Shown here piece by piece: positions 1 through 6,237 of a stretch of 25,521 nucleotides of DNA; the stretch's first letter is position 1, and every line of letters begins with the position of its first letter. A program made the translations under genes and the position numbers. This DNA is from a virus. The stretch is taken from positions 1 to 25,521 of IMG/VR virus record IMGVR_UViG_3300030049_000298; one strand, written 5' to 3'. Under the pieces are notes generated by a model. It saw nothing but the letters and a program-made list of their open reading frames with translations, ran no database searches and was not told the DNA's origin.

Positions 1-18
1 AATCGGGAAGATTGTGTT

Positions 19-186
19 TCATCTATTTTTTCCAAATTGATATTTTTTAGCTGATAAATCTGCTTCATAAGCTTCTTTGAGAGCAATACATTCACTATTC
101 CAATGTCGATATAGATCAGAATTTTTTGTATAAAGATATTGCTGGGCTTTTTTAGAAGCAAATGTGATTTCGTCTTCAATTTTCAT
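19..186 (-). CDS. Small protein of unknown function, 55 aa
   Basis: I do not recognise this protein. It is a complete frame from ATG at 186 to TGA at 19, beginning MKIEDEITFASKKAQQYLY and ending in a basic tail (KKYQFGKNR). It is charged, likely helical and cytoplasmic, with no membrane segment or cysteine pair. The start is supported by GGAGAAA six bases upstream and by overlap with the stop of the membrane-protein gene before it, which suggests translational coupling in a two-gene unit behind the promoter at 403-430. Confidence 0.6.
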   Translation of the reverse strand: MKIEDEITFASKKAQQYLYTKNSDLYRHWNSECIALKEAYEADLSAKKYQFGKNR

Positions 187-370
187 TTAGTTTCTCCAAA
201 GAATGTATGATCATGAAAATTCCTGCATATAACCACGTAAATGCAAGAATAAAATATTCAATCGATGAATGTTTATCATGCATGATAAACATTATAGTAA
301 AGGAAAGAGATAGAGCTGTAAAAAGTAGTCCAATTAAAATTGAAACACTATAATAGATTATTTTTAACAT
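176..370 (-). CDS. Small two-span membrane protein, 64 aa
   Basis: The protein has two hydrophobic helices, about residues 4-29 and 38-57, separated by a short polar turn (HDKHSSIE), with a short charged tail (EKLNEN). That is all that can be seen; no family is recognised, and small inner-membrane proteins of this kind are common in the early accessory regions of large phages. AAGG lies about nine bases before the ATG, and a clear promoter ends 33 bases upstream. Its stop overlaps the start of the next small gene. Confidence 0.6.
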   Translation of the reverse strand: MLKIIYYSVSILIGLLFTALSLSFTIMFIMHDKHSSIEYFILAFTWLYAGIFMIIHSLEKLNEN

Positions 371-402
371 TTGGAAAACCTTTTAATATGGATTAGATTT
401 TC

Positions 403-430
403 ATCTTACCATATTGGGAATTTATGTCAA
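403..430 (-). promoter_or_regulatory. Sigma70-type promoter
   Basis: On the minus strand TTGACA (425-430) and TAAGAT (403-408) are 16 bases apart. The spacer carries TTCCCAATATGG, which is nearly repeated in the promoters at 1723-1750 and 13110-13137. It would drive the membrane-protein gene at 176-370 and the gene after it. Confidence 0.7.
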
Positions 431-431
431 G

Positions 432-887
432 TTAAATTGGATCTTTTTCTTTAAGATAAGATAGAGAATAATGATTATTATCCCAATCAATTTTTACCAC
501 AATATTCTTATCATTTTCTTCAGCATATTCAATGGCTTCGATTAAAGTATCAAAAGTTTGAATAGGATTAAATGATTCATCAATTGATTTTTTCTGTCCA
601 TTGAATCTTATATTTGAATCTTGTAGGACAGCAAATGGAAGTTTAGCTAATTCGTGTACAACTTCAACATCTTCGGTAACTTCATCTTTTTCTTCCTCTC
701 CAAGAAGAATTACACCAGTTTCCAACATTTTTAAAACTTCGGCGTGATAATCATGTCCTTCTTGGACCAATTTATTAACTAAATGTACTTGACCTAAAAG
801 ATGCACAGCAATTGTTGATGCTTCTTCGGAAGTAAGATCTTTGGTTGGTTTTAATTCTTTGACTAATTCGTTTATAGTGTCGTTCAT
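432..887 (-). CDS. Acidic protein of unknown function, 151 aa
   Basis: No family is recognised. The N-terminal half (to about residue 75) is predicted helical and rich in Glu and Leu. The C-terminal half looks like a small alpha/beta fold, with a helix near FDTLIEAIEYAEEN and a strand NIVVKIDW. No catalytic motif or membrane segment is visible. The start is supported by AGAAGGAA six bases before the ATG. That ribosome-binding site lies inside one arm of a perfect 13-bp inverted repeat (891-929), so translation may be structure-controlled. Confidence 0.6.
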   Translation of the reverse strand: MNDTINELVKELKPTKDLTSEEASTIAVHLLGQVHLVNKLVQEGHDYHAEVLKMLETGVILLGEEEKDEVTEDVEVVHELAKLPFAVLQDSNIRFNGQKKSIDESFNPIQTFDTLIEAIEYAEENDKNIVVKIDWDNNHYSLSYLKEKDPI

Positions 888-890
888 GAT

Positions 891-929
891 AATTCCTTCT
901 AAACAGCTTTTAACTATTTAGAAGGAATT
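891..929 (-). promoter_or_regulatory. Perfect 13-bp hairpin holding a ribosome-binding site
   Basis: AATTCCTTCTAAA at 891-903 is the exact reverse complement of 917-929, with a 13-base loop. In the minus-strand RNA one arm contains AGAAGGAATT, the ribosome-binding site of the gene starting at 887, so the hairpin would hide it. There is no U-tract, which argues against a simple terminator. Confidence 0.55.
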
Positions 930-932
930 GAT

Positions 933-1322
933 TTAGGTATTATGAACTTTACAACCATCATAACAAAAAACAATCGTATTATGCATCAGTTCAATGTGTG
1001 TAAAATCTCCATAAAATGTGGTATCTGAAGCATATGTCAAACCTTCACGTTCCCAACATTCATCAATATATTCAAGATCTTCTTCATCACAATCTTTATA
1101 TTGATCTAGCCATTCTTTTTGGGCATTTTCGACTCGAAGATATTCTTGTTCGTCAATTTTTGAAATATTAAGTTCGATTCCACCAACTTCTGCTTTATAC
1201 CATACTATATCATTATGTTTACTATGAATAATAAACGCGGCGGTGAACAGATAATATGTACGTTCTGTTCCCTTGAAATATTGATCGGGAGTTTCATTTG
1301 AGAATGTAACTTTCCAAAACAT
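933..1322 (-). CDS. Acidic protein of unknown function, 129 aa
   Basis: I do not recognise this protein. It is rich in aromatic and acidic residues, with an acidic run around residues 77-90 (KDCDEEDLEYIDECWE) and four cysteines spread over the C-terminal half. No membrane segment or nucleotide-binding motif is seen. The start has GGAGAG seven bases upstream, and a promoter (1349-1377) sits directly before it. The 13-bp hairpin begins just after its stop. Confidence 0.6.
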   Translation of the reverse strand: MFWKVTFSNETPDQYFKGTERTYYLFTAAFIIHSKHNDIVWYKAEVGGIELNISKIDEQEYLRVENAQKEWLDQYKDCDEEDLEYIDECWEREGLTYASDTTFYGDFTHIELMHNTIVFCYDGCKVHNT

Positions 1323-1348
1323 TTTGTCTCTCCTTGTTGGTATGATTT

Positions 1349-1377
1349 AATATACCAAATTATTAGAGTTATGTCAA
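1349..1377 (-). promoter_or_regulatory. Sigma70-type promoter
   Basis: Minus-strand TTGACA (1372-1377) and TATATT (1349-1354) have 17-base spacing. The -35 box contains the TGA stop codon of the upstream gene (1374-1376), a compact arrangement seen at several promoters here. It serves the gene at 933-1322. Confidence 0.7.
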
Positions 1378-1703
1378 GCAGCTTTCTTTTCCAAAGCAAT
1401 TTCATTCAATTGTCGAACATACTTGCAAATACGAGGATAACCTTTGGAAGTTTGTTCCATCCAATGATTCAATTGGAAATCCAGCAATTCCCCTCGCTTA
1501 ATAAAGGTCTTGGCGCTAATGGAGCCTTGTCGAGCATCACAAGGCATAAAGCCTCGTAGATTAACATTTTTGGTAATGTTAGAAGCTCGTTCATCTTCGG
1601 TCTGGCGCTTAAACAAAGCTACCAAAGCCCGTCCAACAACCTTATTGCGAAGTTCATCTTTTTCCAAAAGAGCCTGCAGGCTTTCGCGAGTTACAATGGT
1701 CAT
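1374..1703 (-). CDS. Conserved phage/plasmid protein of unknown function, 109 aa
   Basis: From memory this belongs to a family of about 100-110 residues that recurs in phages, plasmids and prophages. Recognisable parts are the opening MTIVTRESLQALL, the block VVGRALVALFKRQTEDE, then GSISAKTFIKRG, and a C-terminal RICKYVRQLNE. No function is known to me. It has no membrane segment and is mostly helical and basic. AAGGAG lies eight bases before the ATG, and a strong promoter (1723-1750) precedes it. Base composition is slightly less AT-rich than in the flanking genes. Confidence 0.7.
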   Translation of the reverse strand: MTIVTRESLQALLEKDELRNKVVGRALVALFKRQTEDERASNITKNVNLRGFMPCDARQGSISAKTFIKRGELLDFQLNHWMEQTSKGYPRICKYVRQLNEIALEKKAA

Positions 1704-1722
1704 TTGAATTCTCCTTCAATTC

Positions 1723-1750
1723 ATAATACCACATTGAGAATAATTGTCAA
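1723..1750 (-). promoter_or_regulatory. Sigma70-type promoter embedded in an inverted repeat
   Basis: Minus-strand TTGACA (1745-1750) and TATTAT (1723-1728) have 16-base spacing, with spacer element TTCTCAATGTGG. The -35 box and the start of the spacer lie inside the left arm of the 25-bp inverted repeat 1739-1763/1928-1952. Confidence 0.7.
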
Positions 1751-1952
1751 TAAAATTCTGTTGTTAGTGTGAGGAATCACAGATGCGAAGAACCTAAGTT
1801 CAACTAGACATTTTTCGTTGGGAGTACTAATTCCAACTTATAATATCTTAAAATCTTATAACGACCCTTCTGGCCAGATGATCATTAGCTCAATTTGCAG
1901 GATAAAGGGCTGATTACCTTCATTGTCCAACAGAATTTTATTGACAATTATT
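1739..1952. repeat. Perfect 25-bp inverted repeat around a 164-nt gene-free core
   Basis: Positions 1739-1763 are the exact reverse complement of 1928-1952. The 164-base interior has no convincing reading frame but contains several hairpins: TGTGA-GGAA-TCACA (1768-1781, a GNRA-type loop), a 7-bp stem at 1817-1837 with loop GTACTAA, TTATAA pairs at 1838-1861, and CCCTT/AAGGG at 1865-1909. It could be a structured RNA, a small insertion element or a duplicated promoter arm. No matching target-site duplication is visible at the flanks. Together with 1704-2047 this is the longest coding-poor stretch outside the tRNA block. Confidence 0.8.
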
Positions 1953-2041
1953 TTCTAAAACCTTTTGTGTATTTACCCAACAGATAAATTGGATAAATAA
2001 TAATTCCAAACAAAGGAACAATTCCATAGTAAATAATTCAT
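1948..2041 (-). pseudogene. Possible small membrane protein with a one-base frameshift
   Basis: An ATG at 2041 (AGG ten bases upstream) opens MNY. Skipping one T then gives a membrane-protein-like frame (YYGIVPLFGIIIYPIYLLG, basic tail YTKGFRK) ending in TAA at 1948-1950. Without the shift the second frame has no standard start codon. About 30 residues and one span would result. The 3' end runs into the right arm of the inverted repeat. It could be a decayed gene, an error in the T-run, or a gene with an unusual start. Confidence 0.3.
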
Positions 2042-2047
2042 TTTTTG

Positions 2048-2233
2048 TTACCTATTACACATTGATACATAAGCCCAATATAATCCTCCAAATATAACAA
2101 CAATTGGAAGAAGAATTATAACCCAAGGAGTATTAATTTTACCCGTAATTTTGAGCCAAATTAAACCAAAAGTTATCATCCAAAACCACGGAATGTGACT
2201 TAGATCGGTATTGTTTCTTGATTCGTGTTCCAA
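2048..2233 (-). CDS. Small two-span membrane protein with TTG start, 61 aa
   Basis: Two hydrophobic stretches, roughly residues 15-29 (PWFWMITFGLIWL) and 36-56 (PWVIILLPIVVIFGGLYW), flank a short basic turn (KITGK). The likely start is TTG at 2231-2233, because GAGGAG lies eight bases upstream and no ATG precedes the first membrane segment in this frame. The gene overlaps the end of the upstream gene by 34 bases. No family is recognised; it is a probable inner-membrane protein. Confidence 0.55.
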   Translation of the reverse strand: MEHESRNNTDLSHIPWFWMITFGLIWLKITGKINTPWVIILLPIVVIFGGLYWAYVSMCNR

Positions 2234-2544
2234 TTTGAAATCTCCTCGACATCAACTATATTCTTTTCTGAATCGTTGTCAAGACAATTTAAATTAAAAT
2301 TTTCATAAATTTTGCCAGTAACTAGAACATTAGCAGTTGTTTCAAATTCAAATTTATCATTATAAATATAAACTCGAGAACTTCCGGGATTTGATTCATA
2401 ATAATCATTAGTATAATATATTATTTCACCTTCAATGTATAAATCATCATCAAATTGATAAAATGGAAGATTGGGATCAAAATTCTCGGTTGAAGTTGCA
2501 ATATGATAATTTTCGTGGCAATAAAGATTTCCTTTTATAATCAT
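2200..2544 (-). CDS. Acidic protein of unknown function, 114 aa
   Basis: I do not recognise this protein. It is acidic and Asn/Tyr-rich, and looks mostly beta (for example DDLYIEGEIIYYTND and SRVYIYNDKFEFETTANVLVTG). It has no membrane segment. A TTG at 2571 would extend it by nine residues, but ATG at 2544 overlaps the TGA of the preceding 28-codon gene (ATGA), which fits translational coupling. Confidence 0.55.
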   Translation of the reverse strand: MIIKGNLYCHENYHIATSTENFDPNLPFYQFDDDLYIEGEIIYYTNDYYESNPGSSRVYIYNDKFEFETTANVLVTGKIYENFNLNCLDNDSEKNIVDVEEISNWNTNQETIPI

Positions 2545-2627
2545 ATTGAACTTTCTACATATTTTATCCAAGCTTGTAAATCTTGTTTTGTTTCTACAAT
2601 AATTCTTAACAAATCTTCACTATCCAT
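2541..2627 (-). CDS. Very small helical protein, 28 aa
   Basis: The ATG at 2627 opens an acidic, helix-like peptide (MDSEDLLRIIVETKQDLQAW, then IKYVESSI) that stops in an ATGA overlap with the next gene. No clear ribosome-binding site is seen. The same frame upstream holds another short stretch, 2640-2699 (MINQVILKLEDVQVCNNLP), separated by one TAA. The pair may therefore be two micro-genes or one gene of about 50 codons broken by a stop. Confidence 0.4.
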   Translation of the reverse strand: MDSEDLLRIIVETKQDLQAWIKYVESSI

Positions 2628-2711
2628 AACTATATTGTGTTATGGTAGATTATTACAAACTTGAACATCTTCAAGTTTTAATATGACTTGATTAATCATA
2701 CGAAAATCCAC

Positions 2712-2966
2712 TTAAATTTCGCCTATTGCATGAAGATAAAGATCTAAGATCGCCGATTCTTCTTCCCTAGCTGCTTTAGAAATTTTACGAAGTTTAATGA
2801 CTCGTTTCAGAATCTTAACATCAAATCCATTTCCTTTAGCTTCGCTAAAAACTTCTTTTAAATCATTTTTAACTGCATCAGCATCTTCATTGAGACGCTC
2901 TACTCTCTCAATAATAGATTTAATTTGATTTTGTGCCGTTGAATCAATTACTGTTACTTCTGTCAT
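2712..2966 (-). CDS. GapR-family (DUF2312) DNA-binding protein, 84 aa
   Basis: GapR is a small nucleoid-associated protein of alphaproteobacteria that binds overtwisted, AT-rich DNA ahead of polymerases and stimulates gyrase and topoisomerase IV. Here the whole 84 residues match the family pattern as I know it: a first helix with RVERLNEDADAVKNDLKEV, the hallmark EAKGNGFDVKILKRVIKLRK, and a C-terminal EEESAILDLYLHAIG. Length equals that of cellular GapR. AAGGAAC lies before the ATG. It sits in the unit downstream of RNA ligase. The phage protein could keep supercoiling favourable for phage DNA or compete with host GapR; that role is inference. Confidence 0.88.
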   Translation of the reverse strand: MTEVTVIDSTAQNQIKSIIERVERLNEDADAVKNDLKEVFSEAKGNGFDVKILKRVIKLRKISKAAREEESAILDLYLHAIGEI

Positions 2967-2980
2967 TTTGTTCCTTTTTG

Positions 2981-3154
2981 TTAAGCCGCGTCTTTATGTT
3001 TTTGATATTCTTGATCAACAAGATCAGCATATCGATCTTGCATAGCTGGATATGCACCTTCATCTGCAAGTTTTTCTGCTTGTTCTTCAGATAAACCAGC
3101 ATCTAAAGCTTCATAATATATACGTTCCCATTCTTGAATAAAAAGTTCTTTCAT
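2981..3154 (-). CDS. Small acidic helical protein, 57 aa
   Basis: This gene runs from ATG at 3154 to TAA at 2981, with AGGAG seven bases before the start. The product is acidic and likely all-helical (MKELFIQEWERIYYEAL, then GLSEEQAEKLADEGAY, then a C-terminal helix ending KHKDAA). The LSEEQAEKLADEG segment looks like a short helix-hairpin unit. No function is recognised. The next upstream gene ends one base before this ATG, and GapR follows after a short gap. Confidence 0.7.
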   Translation of the reverse strand: MKELFIQEWERIYYEALDAGLSEEQAEKLADEGAYPAMQDRYADLVDQEYQKHKDAA

Positions 3155-3155
3155 T

Positions 3156-3347
3156 TCAAGCTCCTATTTGATGAAGTTTTTCTCGAAGTTCTTCTATTTC
3201 ATAAGCCATTGCCATCATACAATTAACTCCAGACCAGGAGTCTTTAAGCCACGGTTCACCATGACGTAGAATTCTACAAGTTCCGTCAGATAACTGTTGA
3301 ATTGTATACTTTCCACCAGAAATGTCAATACTAAATGTAATATTCAT
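3156..3347 (-). CDS. Small protein of unknown function, 63 aa
   Basis: The N-terminal half appears to be a beta-hairpin module (FSIDISGGKYTIQQLSDGT, then CRILRHGEPW), followed by a helix (MMAMAYEIEELREKLHQIG). No family is recognised. Its ATG overlaps the stop of RNA ligase (TAATG), and GGGAGAA inside the ligase 3' end is its ribosome-binding site, so it is coupled to the ligase. Confidence 0.6.
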   Translation of the reverse strand: MNITFSIDISGGKYTIQQLSDGTCRILRHGEPWLKDSWSGVNCMMAMAYEIEELREKLHQIGA

Positions 3348-4663
3348 TAAAATTCTCCCTCCAATTCATCTTCAATACTATTACCTTCCCAAATATTCCA
3401 GATCGGAAGATCATTTTGGAAGATATTTTTACGAACTTCCGATTCAAACTTACTAGTCGAACCACAAGCTTTAACAATCATGTCGCGCAGATTGTCTTCA
3501 ATCGAGCCAGAAAGTTCAATATTATTCCATTCTTCAAAAAGTTTAAATCCAATGCGCTTAGCAATAGGACTTACTTCTTCATTTAGAGCAAATTCCTTTC
3601 GAGCAGCACGAGAATTCATTTCTCGAAGATTATCAGAGTTTTCAAACATACCTTCACCAACTTCATCAATCTTATATTTTTCATTGGCATTAACTAAAGC
3701 AGGAACCAATTCATTATGATATTGTCCTAAAACCTCATTATAACGTTTTACAACACCTTTGGCATAAATTTCAAGATTGTTACGATAATGTTCAGGAACC
3801 AAAGGAATAATGTCATCAATGGTATCAGACATAATACATTGAAATACATAACGTTCAGTTTCAATGGCACTACGAGTACGATGTAAAAGTTTGTAATCAT
3901 CACCTTTAATTTTTACGCGGCGGCCATTAGGAAATTGAACAACAACACCCTCTTCGTCCTTTAAGTCGGTAATCATTTGGATAAAATCTTCGGGATTTTG
4001 ACCGTCTTCAATCACCCAACGCTTTACAATAGGAATATTCCACTTATCATTAAACCAAATAAGGTCTTCATAATTAAAATACTTTCCGGTTCTGTTTTCT
4101 CGAATAGCAAGAAGAACAAGATTTTCTTTCGGATAATTAATAATTATCCGATGAAGAGGATTTCCAACATATTCAAAAATTGCAGTATATTCATTTCCTA
4201 AAAATTGAATAAAACGCAAATATTCGGGATTTTTATCAACAAAAGTTTGAATATCGGGGCTCATATGAGTAATTCCAGCCTTTGTGCATGGTTCGATTTT
4301 TCCATTAATCTTTACAAATCGAACCATGCTACCATCAAGCTTGTCATAAGCTTCATATGAAGACCAATCAAGATTTTTGAAAGAATTTGGATTGCCTTGA
4401 TTTAAATTCATGAACTTATGAAATGGTAGGCTAATAAGTTCCTTTTCTTTTGAAAATATGGTCCCACGCATGTTGAAGCGCAAAGAACGCATTAGGCGTT
4501 CATGATCAGAAATTGCTTGTGCATCAGGATCATCAAATTCTGCCATAATGCTTACATAGTTAAAAACGAAATAATCGCCTTTATCATACATTTTGAAATC
4601 ATCTCGTCCTTGGATGGCTTCCATCCAAGTTTCAAAATTATTCGTGAAGGGCCAATGTTCCAT
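3347..4663 (-). CDS. rnlA: T4 Rnl1-type RNA ligase, 438 aa
   Basis: ATP-dependent RNA ligase that joins 3'-OH to 5'-phosphate RNA ends through a lysyl-AMP intermediate. The nucleotidyltransferase motifs appear in order: motif I KLDGS with Lys108 as the expected AMP acceptor, motif III/IIIa FEYVGNPLHRIIINY (163-177), motif IV DEEGVVVQF (237-245) and motif V RVKIKGDDY (249-257). The last 180 residues form the helical C-terminal domain typical of Rnl1, where it contributes tRNA specificity. T4 Rnl1 repairs tRNA cut in the anticodon loop by the host nuclease PrrC. No polynucleotide kinase partner is in this window. The gene has its own promoter (4684-4712) and ribosome-binding site GGAGATAG. Confidence 0.92.
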   Translation of the reverse strand: MEHWPFTNNFETWMEAIQGRDDFKMYDKGDYFVFNYVSIMAEFDDPDAQAISDHERLMRSLRFNMRGTIFSKEKELISLPFHKFMNLNQGNPNSFKNLDWSSYEAYDKLDGSMVRFVKINGKIEPCTKAGITHMSPDIQTFVDKNPEYLRFIQFLGNEYTAIFEYVGNPLHRIIINYPKENLVLLAIRENRTGKYFNYEDLIWFNDKWNIPIVKRWVIEDGQNPEDFIQMITDLKDEEGVVVQFPNGRRVKIKGDDYKLLHRTRSAIETERYVFQCIMSDTIDDIIPLVPEHYRNNLEIYAKGVVKRYNEVLGQYHNELVPALVNANEKYKIDEVGEGMFENSDNLREMNSRAARKEFALNEEVSPIAKRIGFKLFEEWNNIELSGSIEDNLRDMIVKACGSTSKFESEVRKNIFQNDLPIWNIWEGNSIEDELEGEF

Positions 4664-4683
4664 TTCTATCTCCGTTAGAAAAT

Positions 4684-4712
4684 ACTTTAACGTATTTAGA
4701 TCATATTGTCAA
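4684..4712 (-). promoter_or_regulatory. Sigma70-type promoter for RNA ligase
   Basis: Minus-strand TTGACA (4707-4712) and TAAAGT (4684-4689) have 17-base spacing, about 20 bases upstream of the RNA ligase start. It is divergent from the plus-strand endonuclease gene. Confidence 0.65.
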
Positions 4713-4720
4713 CACTTATG

Positions 4721-4728
4721 TATAAATA
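4721..4728 (+). promoter_or_regulatory. T4 late-type promoter box TATAAATA
   Basis: The exact T4 late-promoter consensus TATAAATA stands 27 bases before the ATG of the plus-strand GIY-YIG gene. A comparable box lies at 17923-17930 on the minus strand, 29 bases before a gene start. Confidence 0.5.
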
Positions 4729-4754
4729 GTTATGAAACTTTTGAAGAGGAAAAA

Positions 4755-5459
4755 ATGTCTATTAGAACCTATTTAACAAAATTAAATGAAGAAAAAAATA
4801 CATATAGATATTATGTGTATGCATATTTACGTGAAGATGGAAGTCCATATTATATTGGTAAAGGAACTAAAGATCGTGCTTGGATTAATCATAGAACAAA
4901 AGAAGGAGGAACACAACTTCCTAGAAATAGAAATAATATTATTTTATTAGAGATAAATTTATCTGATATTGGAGCGTGTGCATTGGAACGCAGATTAATT
5001 CGTTGGTATGGTAGAAAAGATATTGGAACAGGAATTCTTCATAATAGAACCGATGGAGGTGAATCACAACCAAAAAAACATCCATTCTATCACAAATTAA
5101 ATTTAACAGATGAAGAATTTAAAAATATATTAATTGAAGAAACCAACAAAGGAATTTCAAGAGGTAAGATTGCAAAAAGGTTGGGCGTATCTGAAGCAGC
5201 AATTAATATATGGTTTAAAAAATTAAATCTTCAACGTAGAAGAAATGAACTGCGTGATCCTGAAATACTCTATGATTTATATGTTAATCAACAATTGAGT
5301 GCTGGACAGATAGGAATTAAAATAAACTGCACTAACGCTGCCGTACAACAATATCTCAAAAAATTCAATATTCCAATAAGGAATGCTTCAGAAAGACAAA
5401 AATTATCTTGGAAAAATCCAAATTCAAAACAAACATATCAACATTTAAATAATCATTAA
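4755..5459 (+). CDS. GIY-YIG homing endonuclease, 234 aa
   Basis: Free-standing homing-type endonuclease, the only intact gene on the plus strand. The N-terminal GIY-YIG nuclease domain is clear: YVYAYL and YYIGKGTKDRAW (Arg of KDRAW is the expected catalytic Arg), then ALERRLIRWYG with the conserved metal-binding Glu, and NRTDGGE. After about residue 115 come two helix-turn-helix DNA-binding repeats (GISRGKIAKRLGVSEAAIN and LSAGQIGIKINCTNAAVQQY). The start at ATG 4755 is supported by AGAGGA four bases upstream and the TATAAATA box. The gene fills the gap between RNA ligase and the convergent 5456-5641 gene, overlapping the latter's stop, as expected for a mobile intergenic insertion. Confidence 0.88.
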   Translation: MSIRTYLTKLNEEKNTYRYYVYAYLREDGSPYYIGKGTKDRAWINHRTKEGGTQLPRNRNNIILLEINLSDIGACALERRLIRWYGRKDIGTGILHNRTDGGESQPKKHPFYHKLNLTDEEFKNILIEETNKGISRGKIAKRLGVSEAAINIWFKKLNLQRRRNELRDPEILYDLYVNQQLSAGQIGIKINCTNAAVQQYLKKFNIPIRNASERQKLSWKNPNSKQTYQHLNNH

Positions 5460-5641
5460 TATTTTGGTATACACGTTACCATTTTATTATGAAAGAAACG
5501 ATGACCTCGAAAAGCCATTTGTCGTACTTCTTGAACACACATTTTATCACGAATCAATAATGGTCTCCGTTTACACATATTATTTATGTAAATTCTATCT
5601 CTTATGGAATTTGTGTTATGTAAATTAAATTTTATTTCCAT
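5456..5641 (-). CDS. Small basic protein of unknown function, 61 aa
   Basis: ATG at 5641 opens MEIKFNLHN; the middle and end are strongly basic with a stretch RRPLLIRDKMCVQEVRQMAF followed by RGHRFFHNK. Three cysteines and histidines (MCKRR, KMCVQ, GHRFFH, VTCIP) could bind metal, but no recognised zinc pattern is complete. It starts inside the end of the upstream gene and is the last gene of its unit. Its stop overlaps that of the convergent endonuclease. A longer frame to 5665 exists but lies deeper inside the neighbour. Confidence 0.55.
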   Translation of the reverse strand: MEIKFNLHNTNSIRDRIYINNMCKRRPLLIRDKMCVQEVRQMAFRGHRFFHNKMVTCIPKY

Positions 5642-6165
5642 TGATGATCTCGTTGTTTTTTCCAATTTTTCTCTTTATGACGATATACATCATCCCAAGA
5701 AGTCGGAAGATTTGATTTTTTACGATTTCCCCGAACTTTAATATCATATTCGATACAATCATCGTCATAATTAATAAAATCGTTTTCGCGAATTTCGGAA
5801 ATTGTTTTTGGATGTCTCCAACATCCTCTCCAATATCTATTATGAATTCCTTCTACAGGACCATTTCTAAAAACAAAACGTCCAGGTCTTCGATAATATT
5901 TTCTTTTTTGTGGATTTTGAAGAATAACTTCTTGAATTTTCCAATCTGGAATTTCTAAATTGAATTCATCATAAAATTTAATTTGATGAAAAGGATTATA
6001 ATTATAATCTCCAGGTTGTAGATTTATTTTCCAATGCCAAACTTTTAAGGCGTCAAGAAGAGAATCATAAACCTCTTTTATGGCTATAGAATCATAGATA
6101 CCACTAATGATAGTTACAACAGTAACTTCCTTAATGTTAGTCCAATCTCTTTTGTGTTTTTGCAT
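5632..6165 (-). CDS. Conserved phage protein of unknown function, 177 aa
   Basis: The C-terminal half looks like a family I recall from many tailed phages: RNGPVEGIHNRYWRGCWRHP, then KTISEIRENDFINYDDDCIEY, then LPTSWDDVYRHKEKNWKKQR with a final HQWK. No function is known to me. The protein is basic and aromatic, with no membrane segment, and the C-terminal WKKQRDHQWK suggests nucleic-acid contact (inference). AGGAG lies six bases before the ATG. The 72 bases upstream hold a doubtful 14-codon frame (6190-6234). Confidence 0.65.
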   Translation of the reverse strand: MQKHKRDWTNIKEVTVVTIISGIYDSIAIKEVYDSLLDALKVWHWKINLQPGDYNYNPFHQIKFYDEFNLEIPDWKIQEVILQNPQKRKYYRRPGRFVFRNGPVEGIHNRYWRGCWRHPKTISEIRENDFINYDDDCIEYDIKVRGNRKKSNLPTSWDDVYRHKEKNWKKQRDHQWK

Positions 6166-6237
6166 TTGTTTCTCCTAAGCTGAAATAGCCTAGAAAAAAT
6201 CAATTTGTTCCCATTTATACATTTTATGTTCCATAAT

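Noticed and set aside
1510-1707. Plus-strand frame opposite the conserved 109-aa gene
   Set aside because: Shadow of the minus-strand gene, which has promoter, ribosome-binding site and family match.
1764-1927. A tRNA or group I intron inside the inverted repeat
   Set aside because: One 7-bp stem with loop GTACTAA and a TAGCTC-like stretch look tRNA-like, but no acceptor or T arm can be built and no group I core sequences are clear.
1739-1952. A retron-type ncRNA suggested by the flanking inverted repeats
   Set aside because: No reverse transcriptase gene is nearby on either strand.
6190-6234. 14-codon frame MEHKMYKWEQIDFF
   Set aside because: Too short, no ribosome-binding site; kept only as a note beside the 177-aa gene.
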